Positions 1 to 10,955 of a stretch of DNA of 64,000 nt are shown here, in pieces. Both the position numbers and the translations under genes were made by a program. Under the pieces are notes generated by a model. That model did no database searches, was not told the DNA's origin, and saw nothing but the letters and a program-made list of their open reading frames with translations. Source of the DNA: Pachyseris speciosa. Its lineage: Eukaryota > Cnidaria > Anthozoa > Scleractinia > Pachyseridae. Position 1 is the stretch's first letter, and every line of letters begins with the position of its first letter. The DNA lies in assembly GCA_016490735.1 (NCBI GenBank), contig JAEMWC010000553.1, positions 378,001 to 442,000 of the forward strand, given 5' to 3'.

Positions 1-345
1 ATCGTTTCGTTATGGCGTTTCATCGTTTCGACTCGTCCACTCAGAGACGCTATAATTCGACTGATAATACATGAAGGCTTACTTGATTCCATGCAGTGAT
101 ACATGACGTATTTATCCAGAATAATAATTTGTTTGCTCTCTGCCAACTGAAATGGATTCTTTGAAGAGCTACCTACGCCATAGCATCGAATTTGTCTTGA
201 ATCGAGTAAATGATCGTTTTCATGAAAGTGAAAATGGAATTGGATATCTTGTAACACACCTTGACAGAGTTTTGTATATTCTAGCACGTGCATCTTCGTT
301 GTTTAACATCCCCCCACAGCTGGAGTGTTTGTTGCAAAGAGCTTT
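1..345 (+). repeat. Left arm of a 345-bp inverted repeat with gene fragment
   Basis: This segment is the reverse complement of 1697-2040, with very few differences (one visible change alters Ala to Val in the shared reading frame). It carries the first ~65 codons of the same protein that is longer at 1888-1427, starting at ATG 152 (MDSLKSYLRH). Homology stops after the codons for LLQRA, at an AGCT near 342-345. Downstream the frame runs into unrelated sequence and stops at 493, so the 113-codon frame here is a broken copy. The window begins inside the repeat, so its true outer end is unknown. Confidence 0.8.
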
Positions 346-1426
346 TGACCAAATAGATAAGCAAGGCATTAAAAACATATTTCAGTGCTGGATGCAAGGA
401 AGGGGATTTTGGGGGTTGCACTGCTCCCTCTCCCATGAGAAGCTGAAAATACTGGAACTGTCTTTATTGAGACATCACATTAAATTTTTTTAATTGTCTC
501 CTTGCCACCACAGGAACTGGCCCTTCCCCTTTCAAAAATGATCCTCAATCTCTCATAGTGTTGACAACACAATTTGCTGTAGAGCACTGTCACTGTGTTA
601 CAATGTACCTGGATCATTCCTCATTCACTTCCATGGAAAATCCTCAGCAAGTGTATTGTCCTTTTTATGCACTTGATATTCAGTGATTTTTTCTTCCACA
701 ACTAGTGCTAATATCTAGCCAAAGCCTGTAAAGCAGCCCGCCCCTGCAAAGTGGCCATTTGGCATTTACCCAAGGATTCCTAGTGGTTCAACATATTTCT
801 TTCTGTTATAGGAATGGTTTACTTTGCCCTAAGTAGTGGACCTGGATATAGTATTCACACTGTGAAACATACATGTAACATAACAATATTTCATTGAACA
901 TATGCAGAATGTTTCTATGGACTAAAAAGCCAGAGGTCATAGGTTTGACTCTGAGTATTGGTACACCAATATTTTATTCATTTAAGTTATACACCTGTGG
1001 CATTGACTAAAAATACATTATCAATACATGCAGGGCTGTCACTAATTTTTGAGTTAGGTGGAGATGTGCAAAAAGTAGCCGGGGAATCCAGCTGTTGTTA
1101 TATAGTCAATATGCTGTTTTTCTATGAAATATAATTTAAAAAATATTAATCTGTAATATTTATACTAAAACATACATGATAAAACATTGGATAAAAAATA
1201 ACACCTGGTCAAGATGTTATTATTACTAATTTGATAATCTATAAGCCTTCTTACATTTTGAAAAATTTGGTAATGTTGTTTCCGTTACTTAAATCATGCC
1301 ACTTTGTAAGCTCTTGGAAACAGCATTCAGCCTCATGTATAAATTTTGCAAAACCAATATATATTGACCAGTATACACATCAATATAAAGCAAGCATTGG
1401 AATCCCAAATACGACAATGAAATAAT
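346..1426. other. Spacer without recognisable gene
   Basis: AT-rich sequence between the two inverted-repeat arms. No frame here shows a recognisable domain, and no terminal repeats or tandem arrays were seen. Confidence 0.5.
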
Positions 1427-1888
1427 TCATACTAACATAACATCATCCAATTCTGCGTCGGTTAGAGAACTGTGTTTTTCAAAGTGGAGTTGATATTCAA
1501 TGATGCGTCGTCGGATTGTCTTGGTAGACACACAGAAAAGTCGAGCAATTTGTTCAGGAGTAAAATTGTTCTCAAGGTATTGTTCCAGAAATTCTTTAGG
1601 AATATCTATACTGGGACGACTCCTGCATCCTGTACACTTGAACAACTGCCTTTGTAAGGAGTTGTCATAACCACCAAGAACAAAAAACATTTGACGAGCT
1701 CTTTGCAACAAACACTCCAGCTGTGGGGGGATGTTAAACAACGAAGATACACGTGCTAGAATATACAAAACTCTGTCAAGGTGTGTTACAAGATATCCAA
1801 TTCCATTTTCACTTTCATGAAAACGATCATTTACTCGATTCAAGACAAATTCGATGCTATGGCGTAGGTAGCTCTTCAAAGAATCCAT
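1427..1888 (-). pseudogene. N-terminal part of an integrase-type transposon/domesticated protein
   Basis: A 153-codon frame starting at the same ATG as the copy at 152. The last third (about residues 105-150) looks like a helix-turn-helix: 'FTPEQIARLFCVSTKTIRRR' followed by 'LTDAELDDVM'. This arrangement is known to me from animal proteins in which such an HTH precedes an integrase (rve) core, possibly of the IS3EU/Ginger type. No integrase core follows; the frame stops right after 'ELDDVMLV'. It is therefore either a truncated transposon gene or the first exon of one. A Cys pair (CTGC) lies near residue 85. Family assignment is from memory of the motif and is tentative. Confidence 0.45.
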
Positions 1889-2040
1889 TTCAGTTGGCAG
1901 AGAGCAAACAAATTATTATTCTGGATAAATACGTCATGTATCACTGCATGGAATCAAGTAAGCCTTCATGTATTATCAGTCGAATTATAGCGTCTCTGAG
2001 TGGACGAGTCGAAACGATGAAACGCCATAACGAAACGATG
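1697..2040 (-). repeat. Right arm of the 345-bp inverted repeat
   Basis: Reverse complement of 1-345, including about 150 bp upstream of the shared ATG. The outer end runs into the GAAACGATG minisatellite, which also begins arm 1 at base 1. The two copies are nearly identical, so the inverted duplication is recent. Confidence 0.8.
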
Positions 2041-2275
2041 AAACGACATGACGAAACGATCAAACGACATGACGAAACGACGACGAGCCGATGTGCTCAG
2101 TGATGAGTCGAACTCGGAAAACGACGAGTCGAAAAGGCCAGCCGACGAGTCGAACTGGCAATGCGATGAGTCGAACTGGCAGTACGACGAGTCGAACTCG
2201 GAAAACAACGACTCGACTAGAAGAATCGGTGTGCGGAAACGATGAAACGCCATAACGAAACGACGAATCGAATCG
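1990..2275. repeat. Compound minisatellite (GAAACGATGAAACG and GAGTCGAA units)
   Basis: Two interleaved motifs repeat here: 'cgaaacgatgaaacg(c/a)cat' at about 2008-2095, and 'gacgagtcgaactcgg' at about 2100-2220, ending in more GAAACGATG units. Long open frames exist on both strands only because the unit lacks stop codons; they read as Asp-Glu-Ser or Phe-Asp-Ser-Ser repeats and are not credible genes. Confidence 0.85.
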
Positions 2276-3458
2276 AACATTTTGTCCACAATCTACCTTC
2301 ATAAGTGTCTTAAGCAGTAATTACTACGTTTTTACGGAATAAATCTCCTTGTTGCTGTTCCGACATCTCTGCGTTCTGCTGGACTTCAAACTCCATTCCT
2401 CTAACCACATTCGAACTCGTAACAAAATGTTACTGTCACAATGGCCATTTCACCCACCAATGGTTTGGTTTGCTACTCTGCAGTTATTAGTGGGATTTAT
2501 ATGTTACAGGTTAGATTTGATTTCAGGTTATTTTTTATTTGACCTAGGTTGATTTTGTTGACCTAGGTTGATATTCTTTAACCTAAGTTACCACCCTACA
2601 GTCCATTCTTGAACATTGTAGAACAAGCAATAAGTTCCTTGAAAGCGGCAATCAAAGTAGACATCAGCTATCCTGAGATACAGGAGCAGATGAATAACAT
2701 AGAAGAAGCAAGACGCCAGGGAATTGCTCTGGGTAATTGTCACACTCAGCTATTGCTGCAAGCCCTACAGCGAAATATTGGTACCATTACGGCAGATAAA
2801 TGCTGACAATGATATCATTTCATGCAAACATATTTGCCACGATGTCTCACTAGTGAGGGAATAAGAGGCATAAAATGTTCAGCGAATTTGATCATGCTTC
2901 TTCAAAATGTTATTATGGCTGCAATGTTTGTCTCCCCACGCTAAAGATTGTTAACTTCATGGAAATGGTTGTATAATGATGCAATTGATTGTAAGTTCTC
3001 ATGTAAATTGTGTTATTGAAAGTCTTTTGCCGAAAAAAGATTGTTGAATAATGCAATTGATTGTCATTTCATGACAACGAATTTTCTTTAGACAAAAATG
3101 AAAATACATTTACAGTCAATGAATGTCAAACGAAGGTATTGTTTATCTTTTGATGATTATGAATGTTAATACATATGCAAATATTCTTGAACGTTCCTTT
3201 AGTGGAAATAAAGGTCATATTGGTGTTAATGAGAGTATATTGACCATAAATGAAACAAATTTTGACACAAATGAATCAATATTTTCTTTAAATGAATGGC
3301 AAAAGGTGTAATTATAAATATAGACCCTTTTTTATAATGGCGCTAGACAAATTATTCTTTTATTTCTATGGTAATTAGCCTATAATAACAGCCTCATTAG
3401 CATTTGCAAAATTAAATAGGTGAGGTTAGTAAGCCTAATTTGCATACATACAAAATGA
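2213..3458 (+). repeat. Direct duplication, copy 1 (1246 bp)
   Basis: Matches 4722-5967 at a constant offset of 2509 bp. I noticed only two substitutions while reading (about 2391 and 2495). The pair therefore arose very recently. It contains the end of a DDE transposase (2590-2875) and an AT-rich tail with AATGAA-type repeats near 3110-3300. Confidence 0.92.
2590..2875 (+). pseudogene. C-terminal end of a DDE transposase (IS630/Tc1-like type), copy 1
   Basis: The frame reads LPPYSPFLNIVEQAISSLK and continues to a stop at 2806. Pro-Pro-Tyr-Ser-Pro followed by N-x-(V/I)-E is the block holding the last catalytic acidic residue in IS630/Tc1/mariner-type DDE transposases. After a frame change, 'FMQTYLPRCL' continues the same protein towards 2875. 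An AG immediately precedes the Leu codon at 2590, so this may be a last exon. The upstream catalytic domains are not recognisable in 2300-2590, so the gene is at best a fragment. Confidence 0.6.
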
Positions 3459-4721
3459 TGGCAAATAAATGACAGGCCTGCGCGGACTCCTTCAGTGTGG
3501 TTTTTGCGGTTGCCTCACGTTAGAGCCTAAAAAGTCTATTTTTGCTCTGACGAGTGTGTTTTTAAGAGTTTTACCTCTTTTGTATGATATTCACGGAGTT
3601 TTAGGATAGATCGGTCTAAGCAGTGGCTGATTTTGTATAAATCTCCAGTGTTCCATCAATATCTGTTTCAGGTTTTTTACTCCTGGGTGGTACGTGTTTT
3701 TTCTTTTGTTTTAGAGCCGATGATCTAGAGGCAAAGTTGACCCCTGACAGACACCTTTCTATTATATTTTTTGGAAGGCCGCGCGCTCTCAGGCGTTGTT
3801 TGAATTTCACAAGGCTCTCTTCAAATGTTGTTTTCGAAGAGTTAGTTCTAAGCATCTTATTGCTTCGCCTGTAATGAAAGAATTTTTCACGCCTGGGGGT
3901 GGCATTAAATCAAGTGTGTATATTGAAAGGTTTCAGTCGGCTTGAGGTGAGTTTTAATGTCTTGGATGGATTCGTTTTGGAATCCCATTGTACCGTGGTC
4001 TTGGTTGTGATGGTGGAGGGCTGTTCTCCGTATCATTTTTTTCCGTCGAACGGAATGTAGAGCATATTGTGGTCATTAAAATTGTCGTTGCTCGTGTCGT
4101 AACGAAACTCTGGCGTAGGTGGTGGTGAAAGGTTGCTTTCAATGTTTTCACCAGAACTTGGTTCAAGGTATTGCGCCAATGAGTCGTGAACGTGAGACAT
4201 GCTGCAACTGTTATAAGAGGCTACAACAGTACCGGCGGTTTCGACTCTTCGCGAGTCTCTTCAGCTGTTGTTTGAATGTGGTGTTGCAAATTGTTTGAGG
4301 GAAAGGTAGAGGAGTTATCTCAATTCCGTTCCCGTAAAATGTTGTTTTGCGACCGCTTTTATACCTGACCTTACCGGTTGAGGATCGGAAATGCATTATT
4401 CCTATTGGTTTTTTATCATGTTGAAATAGCCAATGAGGTGCAAGTAATTTCGATCCTACTCGATGTGAAGGTCAGTTTGTGTTTCTTAGATGGCTCTCTT
4501 TACTGCATATTTCACCCAAAACGGCTACTGAGGCTTATGATAATAAAACGCAACGGTGTTACGTTATTGTGTCAATTCATCCTTCGTAAGTGAAGGTTTC
4601 AAATATTGTTTTCAAAGTGTTATTTTGCGTCTTGTTCATGTGGACATGAACAAATTATACACGCAAGAGTGGTTCCACAAAAGGACGGGGCCTGTCTTGA
4701 AAATATCAACATGATGAAGAA
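3459..4721 (-). mobile_element. Fragment with the end of a Penelope-like reverse transcriptase
   Basis: Lies between the two 1246-bp duplicates. The minus-strand frame 3855-3616 begins 'MLRTNSSKTTFEESLVKFKQ', which closely resembles the region after the palm domain in the element at 14.4-17.3 kb ('LLRKNSSKTIFEEKIEHFK'). The flank at 3474-3600 also resembles the 3' part of that element (aggcctgcgcg, ttttgctct, tgtatgatat). The fragment lacks the catalytic core and the GIY-YIG domain. The rest (3900-4720) shows no clear coding domain. Confidence 0.55.
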
Positions 4722-5967
4722 TCGACTAGAAGAATCGGTGTGCGGAAACGATGAAACGCCATAACGAAACGACGAATCGAATCGAACATTTTGTCCACAA
4801 TCTACCTTCATAAGTGTCTTAAGCAGTAATTACTACGTTTTTACGGAATAAATCTCCTTGTTGCTGTTCCGACATCTCTGCGTTCTGCTGGACTTCAAAC
4901 TACATTCCTCTAACCACATTCGAACTCGTAACAAAATGTTACTGTCACAATGGCCATTTCACCCACCAATGGTTTGGTTTGCTACTCTGCAGTTATTAGT
5001 GGGATGTATATGTTACAGGTTAGATTTGATTTCAGGTTATTTTTTATTTGACCTAGGTTGATTTTGTTGACCTAGGTTGATATTCTTTAACCTAAGTTAC
5101 CACCCTACAGTCCATTCTTGAACATTGTAGAACAAGCAATAAGTTCCTTGAAAGCGGCAATCAAAGTAGACATCAGCTATCCTGAGATACAGGAGCAGAT
5201 GAATAACATAGAAGAAGCAAGACGCCAGGGAATTGCTCTGGGTAATTGTCACACTCAGCTATTGCTGCAAGCCCTACAGCGAAATATTGGTACCATTACG
5301 GCAGATAAATGCTGACAATGATATCATTTCATGCAAACATATTTGCCACGATGTCTCACTAGTGAGGGAATAAGAGGCATAAAATGTTCAGCGAATTTGA
5401 TCATGCTTCTTCAAAATGTTATTATGGCTGCAATGTTTGTCTCCCCACGCTAAAGATTGTTAACTTCATGGAAATGGTTGTATAATGATGCAATTGATTG
5501 TAAGTTCTCATGTAAATTGTGTTATTGAAAGTCTTTTGCCGAAAAAAGATTGTTGAATAATGCAATTGATTGTCATTTCATGACAACGAATTTTCTTTAG
5601 ACAAAAATGAAAATACATTTACAGTCAATGAATGTCAAACGAAGGTATTGTTTATCTTTTGATGATTATGAATGTTAATACATATGCAAATATTCTTGAA
5701 CGTTCCTTTAGTGGAAATAAAGGTCATATTGGTGTTAATGAGAGTATATTGACCATAAATGAAACAAATTTTGACACAAATGAATCAATATTTTCTTTAA
5801 ATGAATGGCAAAAGGTGTAATTATAAATATAGACCCTTTTTTATAATGGCGCTAGACAAATTATTCTTTTATTTCTATGGTAATTAGCCTATAATAACAG
5901 CCTCATTAGCATTTGCAAAATTAAATAGGTGAGGTTAGTAAGCCTAATTTGCATACATACAAAATGA
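4722..5967 (+). repeat. Direct duplication, copy 2 (1246 bp)
   Basis: Second copy of 2213-3458, almost base-for-base identical. Its right edge (after 'caaaatga') passes into sequence unlike that after copy 1, and its left edge joins at 'tcgactagaag'. This gives a tandem unit of 2509 bp plus a partial second unit. Confidence 0.92.
5099..5384 (+). pseudogene. C-terminal end of a DDE transposase, copy 2
   Basis: Identical in reading to the copy at 2590-2875: the same LPPYSPFLNIVE block and the same frame break after the codon run ending 'ITADKC'. It duplicated together with its flanks, not by separate transposition. Confidence 0.6.
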
Positions 5968-6283
5968 AAGAGGCCTATTGACTTGAAGTTCGGTAAGTTC
6001 ACTCTACCCTTGTCTCGGCTTAAACACCTACTCAACAATGGTAACCCTAGTAAACATGATACATGGTAACCTGAGTCGACTCAAGGCAAAATGTCTTTGC
6101 AAAGATCTTTTCACTTAAAGGAAGACGTTTAAAACTGAGAGGACAATTTGTTAACACTATCCACGGTACCCAATCATTCATACATATTCACTCAGATTAG
6201 ACTGCTTAAGCAACTGGTGAAAACGCTTTGGGTCGATTGCAGTCCTCAGCCATATTTTCAAAGTAACTAGCAATGTTTCTTAC
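5968..6283. other. Intronic stretch, nothing recognised
   Basis: Lies downstream (minus strand) of the FN3 exon donor. No repeat boundary, RNA gene or frame with a recognisable domain was seen. Confidence 0.4.
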
Positions 6284-6577
6284 CATCTTCTTTTGTCTTA
6301 GCAACCACCACAGAACTGTTTGCTCCATCACCAATAGATGTAAATGCAAGGACTTGAAATTCATACTCTGTAGACGCACTCAGCCCAGTAACAGTTATTA
6401 AATTTTTTTCAACCTGCAAGATTTTTGGCATGTCATTAGAACCGTTCCGTTTAAAGAACAGTGTAAATCCTTTGACAATTCCATTGCGAGATTCTACTGG
6501 TGGCTGGTCCCAAGTCATGACAGTACTGGTAGAATTACTTGCGACTGGTGTTGAGCCACTTGGAGCTTCTGAAGGAA
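6284..6577 (-). CDS. FN3-domain exon of a multi-FN3 protein (partial gene)
   Basis: A 294-bp phase 1-1 exon: acceptor AG at 6579-6578, then 'VPSEAPSGSTPV', ending in 'KTKEDG' before donor GTAAG (6283-6279). It encodes one fibronectin type III domain. The B-strand Trp (TVMTWDQPP), the 'G.TLFFKR' C-strand and the tyrosine-corner region 'STEYEFQVLAF' are all visible. FN3 domains act as extracellular beta-sandwich spacers in adhesion molecules and receptors. The same one-exon-per-domain design and the VPS...KEDG borders occur in the four exons at 41-57 kb, so they probably belong to one minus-strand gene. No signal peptide, transmembrane segment or enzymatic domain is in the window, so the protein cannot be named. 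Confidence 0.85.
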
Positions 6578-7192
6578 CTAGATGAGCGGGTCAAGAAGAT
6601 AAATAAATAAGATTATTACACAGAAGTACACAGAGAAGATTAATATGGCTTAGTTCGGTCCAGTTCAAGTATGGTCGGTACCATCCGACAGAGACACATC
6701 AAAGGTCAACGAAAAGCTTTCAAAACTAATATAAAAATGACCTTGAGACTGAAGTCACGAGAATGTGGGGAATGAGGACAGAGATTGTATCAACAATATT
6801 ATTGTTGGTGTGCTGTAACATATTAGAAATTGAATGGACCACAATTTGGGAAAGTTCCCTGGGGCCATTAATTAACATCAATGAGCTGCAAAAGATCATC
6901 CTCTTAGGAACCACATAAATCTAAAATATCAACTTTCAATGAATTTTAAGATACTGTATTCCGAAAAAATGATTGGATTTAATTAAAGCAAAAGGTAGAA
7001 ATGTGCAAAATATCAAATTACCAGTATTACTCATGGCTCTTAAAAATTAGTAATCAGAACATATACATACATGTAATTACTATTGTTGTTGTTGCTGTTC
7101 ACTTGTTACTGAACTGTCAGATAATATCATTATCGTCTTCCGTCTTTGAAAAACGGAACAATCATACAACAGCTAGTTAGGTTGATTAAAGG
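6578..7192. other. Intronic stretch, nothing recognised
   Basis: AT-rich, no recognisable gene or terminal repeats. A short (gtt)n run lies near 7083. Confidence 0.4.
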
Positions 7193-8044
7193 CAGGGCTC
7201 GAAATATCCGCTAGCCCGACTCCCGGGGCTAGCAAAAGTTTTTGTTTGGCTAGTGAAAAAAGTTCTTTGCTAGCTCAGTGGGCGAGCACTACAAAAGCCC
7301 AGTTCTCTGGAGAATTGGAAAAAGCAGTATCTCCATTGAAATGTTTAGAAATATATTTCTCATGCAATTAATTACATGTAAAGTCAAGCTCAGGACTAGC
7401 TATTACAGCCTATGTCACAAAGCATGTTTAAAAGACGGTGAGTATGTGATTTAAAAATAATATATTCCCAGGCGTTCTATGTAAACGGCAGAAATCTGGG
7501 AAGCATTTAGCCGACTTGAACATGCACGAAGTTCGCTGTTGTTAATGCATTTTGCTTTGTTTCTTTCAGTGAAGCTTTGCCTTTACCAAACACGGAAAGA
7601 AAGGAGATGGTGGTACTGAAGATCAGTGTAAACAGAGTGCCATTGGGCCAGCTGATGAAATTCAGACTAAAACCAAGAAGTATCATAAGCAGCAAAAACG
7701 TTTGTTTCTTCCACAATGGAAAACAAAAATATTTAATGGCCGTGGATGAAAAATGGTGAGTCAAAAGGGGTGATTGAAAGTTGATTTTTGTAGTATACTG
7801 TTGTATTGTTTCAAAAGACAATTCAAGAGGAGAATTCATCGGGCACTAATTGTAATTCATAACTGTATTAAATAAATTATTGATATTTGTAAGCTTAAAA
7901 CATTTTTTATGTGTACTTTAGCATATTAGGGTGGCCCACATAATGAATGTGCAGTTGGCTAGAGCTCTCAGGCTCTGGGCTAGTAAAGTTGCAATACCAG
8001 CTAGCCCATGGCTAGTAAGACTTCAGACAAATTTTCGAGCCCTG
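7193..8044. mobile_element. TIR element beginning CAGGGCTCGAAA (hAT-like, non-autonomous)
   Basis: The left end 'cagggctcgaaat' is repeated in inverse at the right end 'atttt cgagccctg', and both subterminal regions are rich in 'gctagcc' and 'ggctagtg' motifs. CAGGG-type ends are typical of hAT elements. No transposase is visible inside; frames at 7507-7839 have no recognisable domain. Adjacent 8-mers (attaaagg / aaaagtcg) do not form a clean target duplication. A related element with similar ends and GCTAG motifs lies at 49626-51393. Confidence 0.6.
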
Positions 8045-9019
8045 AAAAGTCGTCGAAAAGTAAAGGGTCCCACTACTGAATTGTCCAATCCACTGGGAAA
8101 ATCTCACACCAGCACAAACAATGCGTGTGTCTGCCTCAACTGAGCAAGGCCCTGAAAATCAATACTGCAGCCAATGGCAAAGATGTAAAACCTAATCAAC
8201 AGGAATTTTGCCGAATCTATACCAACTGACGTGTTTGTAAAATCCATAACGGCTGACAGCGAATGTAGCCTGCGAGCAAGCTCTCTTGGGGATTGTTCGC
8301 AGGAGTACAGTGAAGGACTTGCGAGGGGAGTGGTGGAGTGATGTGACATTCGCGCTACAGAATGACGCGTCAGGAAAGATGAGTGGTTTTAGATCAATAA
8401 AGGCACTCGAACTATATTTGCGAACTATATGTTGTCAACGAAGGTCGAGACCATGATTTTGAAGATTGAAGATCGAAGTTTTCATGATGAAACGTAATGC
8501 TCCCAGAATCGTGAGTAGTCTGTGCTACGATAATATCGGATTCCAGCCCTTATAAAACACTTCGTTGCATGATCACACAAATAGTTCAGCTTTAAATCTT
8601 CTCGACCACGTTTGCTCTTTCCATACCACCAACTATTGGACTTATTAGGATTCTTGTAAGGATTCAACGGAAAATGCAAAAACTGGTCAAAAAAGTGACT
8701 TTTCGATAAGATACAGACTATTAATCTGTCTCCAGAAAGGAAAATCGAACAATCTCATGTGCGGAAAATTTTCACTGCATTCATTCAGCGAATGTTTTAT
8801 GTAAGCTTAACATTCACATTCAGAGACATGCAAAATGCCATTCTTCCGCAGTTAGCCCAATAGTTTTCTTTTCATCAGAGCAAATACAAAGATTACGAAT
8901 CATGTCTGGCAAATTTTTGCTAGAGGTGAAATCGGTATTGAAAATACGAAAACGTTTAGAATTCTGTAGCGTAACAGAATAACTGACACACAAATTTACG
9001 CATGCCATTGTTTGTGTTG
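8045..9019. other. Intronic stretch, nothing recognised
   Basis: No gene supported. A 'gtagcctgcgagcaagctctc' segment near 8264 resembles ends of the MULE-like elements elsewhere in the window, but no matching right end was found. Confidence 0.35.
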
Positions 9020-9288
9020 ATCAAAACGGTGGAAACACTAAGAAGAGGGGAGGCTTAACGTGGGGTTAAAACCAGAAAATCTGTGTTGAAATTTAAATGA
9101 TCAGAATTAAATGATCAAAACAGTGGAAACACTAAGAAGAGGGGAGGCTTAACGTGGGGTTAAAACCAGAAAATCTGTGTTGAAATTTAAATGATCAGAA
9201 TTAAATGATCAAAACAGTGGAAACACTAAGAAGAGAGGACACTTAACGCAGGGTTAAAACCGAAAAATCTGTGTTGGAATTTAAATGA
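9020..9288. repeat. Tandem repeat, 94-bp unit, about 2.9 copies
   Basis: Units start at 9020, 9114 and 9208 with 'atcaaaacRgtggaaacac'. The first two are almost identical; the third has several changes and loses homology after about 9288. Confidence 0.9.
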
Positions 9289-9659
9289 CAGCTTGTCGAT
9301 TTCTGAGAAGTCTTGAGAAGCGAAAAACACACCAACTGATTAAAGCCAGAGTTTTCTGCAGTTGATCCACCGTTATCCACATGTCCCTCATTTGGTCTGG
9401 ACTTACTTATAGAGAAACAGCTTTCGATTGGATTGCAAAACGCAGAGAGGAGCCGAATTAATCTTCAGGTTTGATTGGCTACTATTATTTGCCGAGGTTA
9501 ACGCTAACAGCTTTTGGTATTAATAGCAAAGTGTCTACCTGCACGTGCAGTAGACATAACAAAGGGAAAAAAATCAAACCAAGAATAGAATTGAACCACA
9601 TCAACATAACTCCCCTCCATTTTAAATGTTTTCAAATGAACTCTACAAAGTTAAAGCCT

Positions 9660-10050
9660 TGGACATTAAATATGACATTTATTACAAAGATGAAGTGTTG
9701 AAATAAAAAAATCAAGATATTTAATAAAATTATAAATTAATAAAATTATAACTAATTCAAAACAACTGGCCTATTTATTGTTTGAGTTGTAGTCAATGAA
9801 TTTCCAGAAGAACCCTGGTAAGACACGTTTCCCAGATGGATGTGACTTTGAAAGGGTTGTTTATGGTTTTTCAAGATTTTTACATCACATTCCTCCCATT
9901 CATTTGACCCTTTGATCCTAATTCAATTCACTGGTTAAACCTTGTGTCTAAACAACCAAAATGATACAAGTATGCTATGGTTTTGTAAACAGGTTGGAAA
10001 TAAAAAATCAAAAGAATGCCCGGGCTTCAATTTGATGAGATTCCCATCTT
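9660..10050. repeat. Intron segment paralogous to 47175-47537
   Basis: Long alignment with 47175-47537, including 'caactggcc', 'tgagttgtagtcaatgaa', 'gaagaaccYtggtaagacac' and 'gggcttcaatttgatga'. In the paralog this runs directly into the sequence beside the FN3 exon. Here it stops at 'cccatctt' (10050), and the continuation is found at 41143. Confidence 0.85.
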
Positions 10051-10300
10051 CCCATGCAAAAAAATATGTCCTGGCTGGCCAGGTCTGGCCCTGGTCTTCC
10101 CTGGCCACCCTGGGGCAGTAACTGGATGAAACAATGCTTGGCCCAGCCTGGCCCAGTTAGACCTTGGTTGGCCCAGGCCAGTCAAACTTGGGTCTATCGA
10201 GAATTCTGCTGCCCTAAGCCGGACTTGCCTTTACTTGGCCGGCCCTGCCTTTACTTGGCTAGCTGATACTACTTGTTAAGAAAGCTTTTACTGGCCTCCT
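10051..10300. mobile_element. Left end of the 31-kb interval: GGCC-rich inverted terminal region
   Basis: Begins 'cccatgcaaaaaaa', the inverse of 'tttttttgcacggg' at 41124-41137. Both ends are followed inward by CTGGCC/GGCCAGG-rich sequence. The start coincides exactly with the point where homology to the uninterrupted paralog (47537/47538) breaks. Confidence 0.6.
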
Positions 10301-10348
10301 AAGCTGGCCTTAAACAGCTTAAGTCAGTATATGGTGGATTTTTAACTA

Positions 10349-10950
10349 AGGCATTGTTTACACTGATGCGGTTTCTAATAGACACGGTTTCATGAGCTCG
10401 AAACCGCATCAAAAAACAACACAGTTTAGAAGTGTTTACACAGAACCCATCCAACCGTTTACGTCATGGCGATCTTGTTCTCAGGCATTCTTCTGGAAGC
10501 ATAACACCGTCCAAAAAGTTGTCCCATTAAACACAAGTTCTCCCGGGCCGAATCCAGAATCGTTGCTTTGGTTTTATCTTCATCTCTCTGGAGCGTATTG
10601 ACAAAAAAAGGCAAAATTTCAAGACATCTCTGCCTGTTATTACAATATGCCTCTCGGTTTGTAGAGAGTAGAATATATGAAGATGAAAAAGCGAACTTAA
10701 ATTGTGATTGTGCAAAAAAGCACTGCACTCTGTGCGAGGTTCATCATATTTATTCACGAACCAGCCAATTTTGCACCAAACTAAGTAACCATTTTTAAAT
10801 AGATGTAGTTTCGCCGTTTACACGACCAATGAAACCGGTTCTCACCCGGTTCTGACAACGAACTCAACTGGCACCGTGTAAACGAAACGTTTAACTGCAT
10901 GAAAACTGATGCGGCTACAAATGAAACCGCGTCCGTGTAAACAGTGTCTA
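10349..10950. mobile_element. Non-autonomous TIR element with GTTTACAC ends
   Basis: The left end 'cattgtttacactgatgcggttt' and the inverted right end 'cactgtttacacggacgcggttt' match over about 25 bp. Both ends abut 'ctaag(g)' (10346 side and 10949 side), a possible 5-6 bp target duplication. Internal gtgtaaac and gaaaccg motifs recur near 10800-10890. No transposase is visible; the family is not assigned. Confidence 0.65.
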
Positions 10951-10955
10951 AGGGG

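Noticed and set aside
1966..2302. Frames rich in FDSS or DES repeats on both strands
   Set aside because: Minisatellite artefact; both strands and several frames are open at once.
7185..8052. 8-bp TSD for the CAGGGCTCG element
   Set aside because: Flanking 8-mers attaaagg and aaaagtcg do not match; the element is kept on the strength of its inverted ends only.
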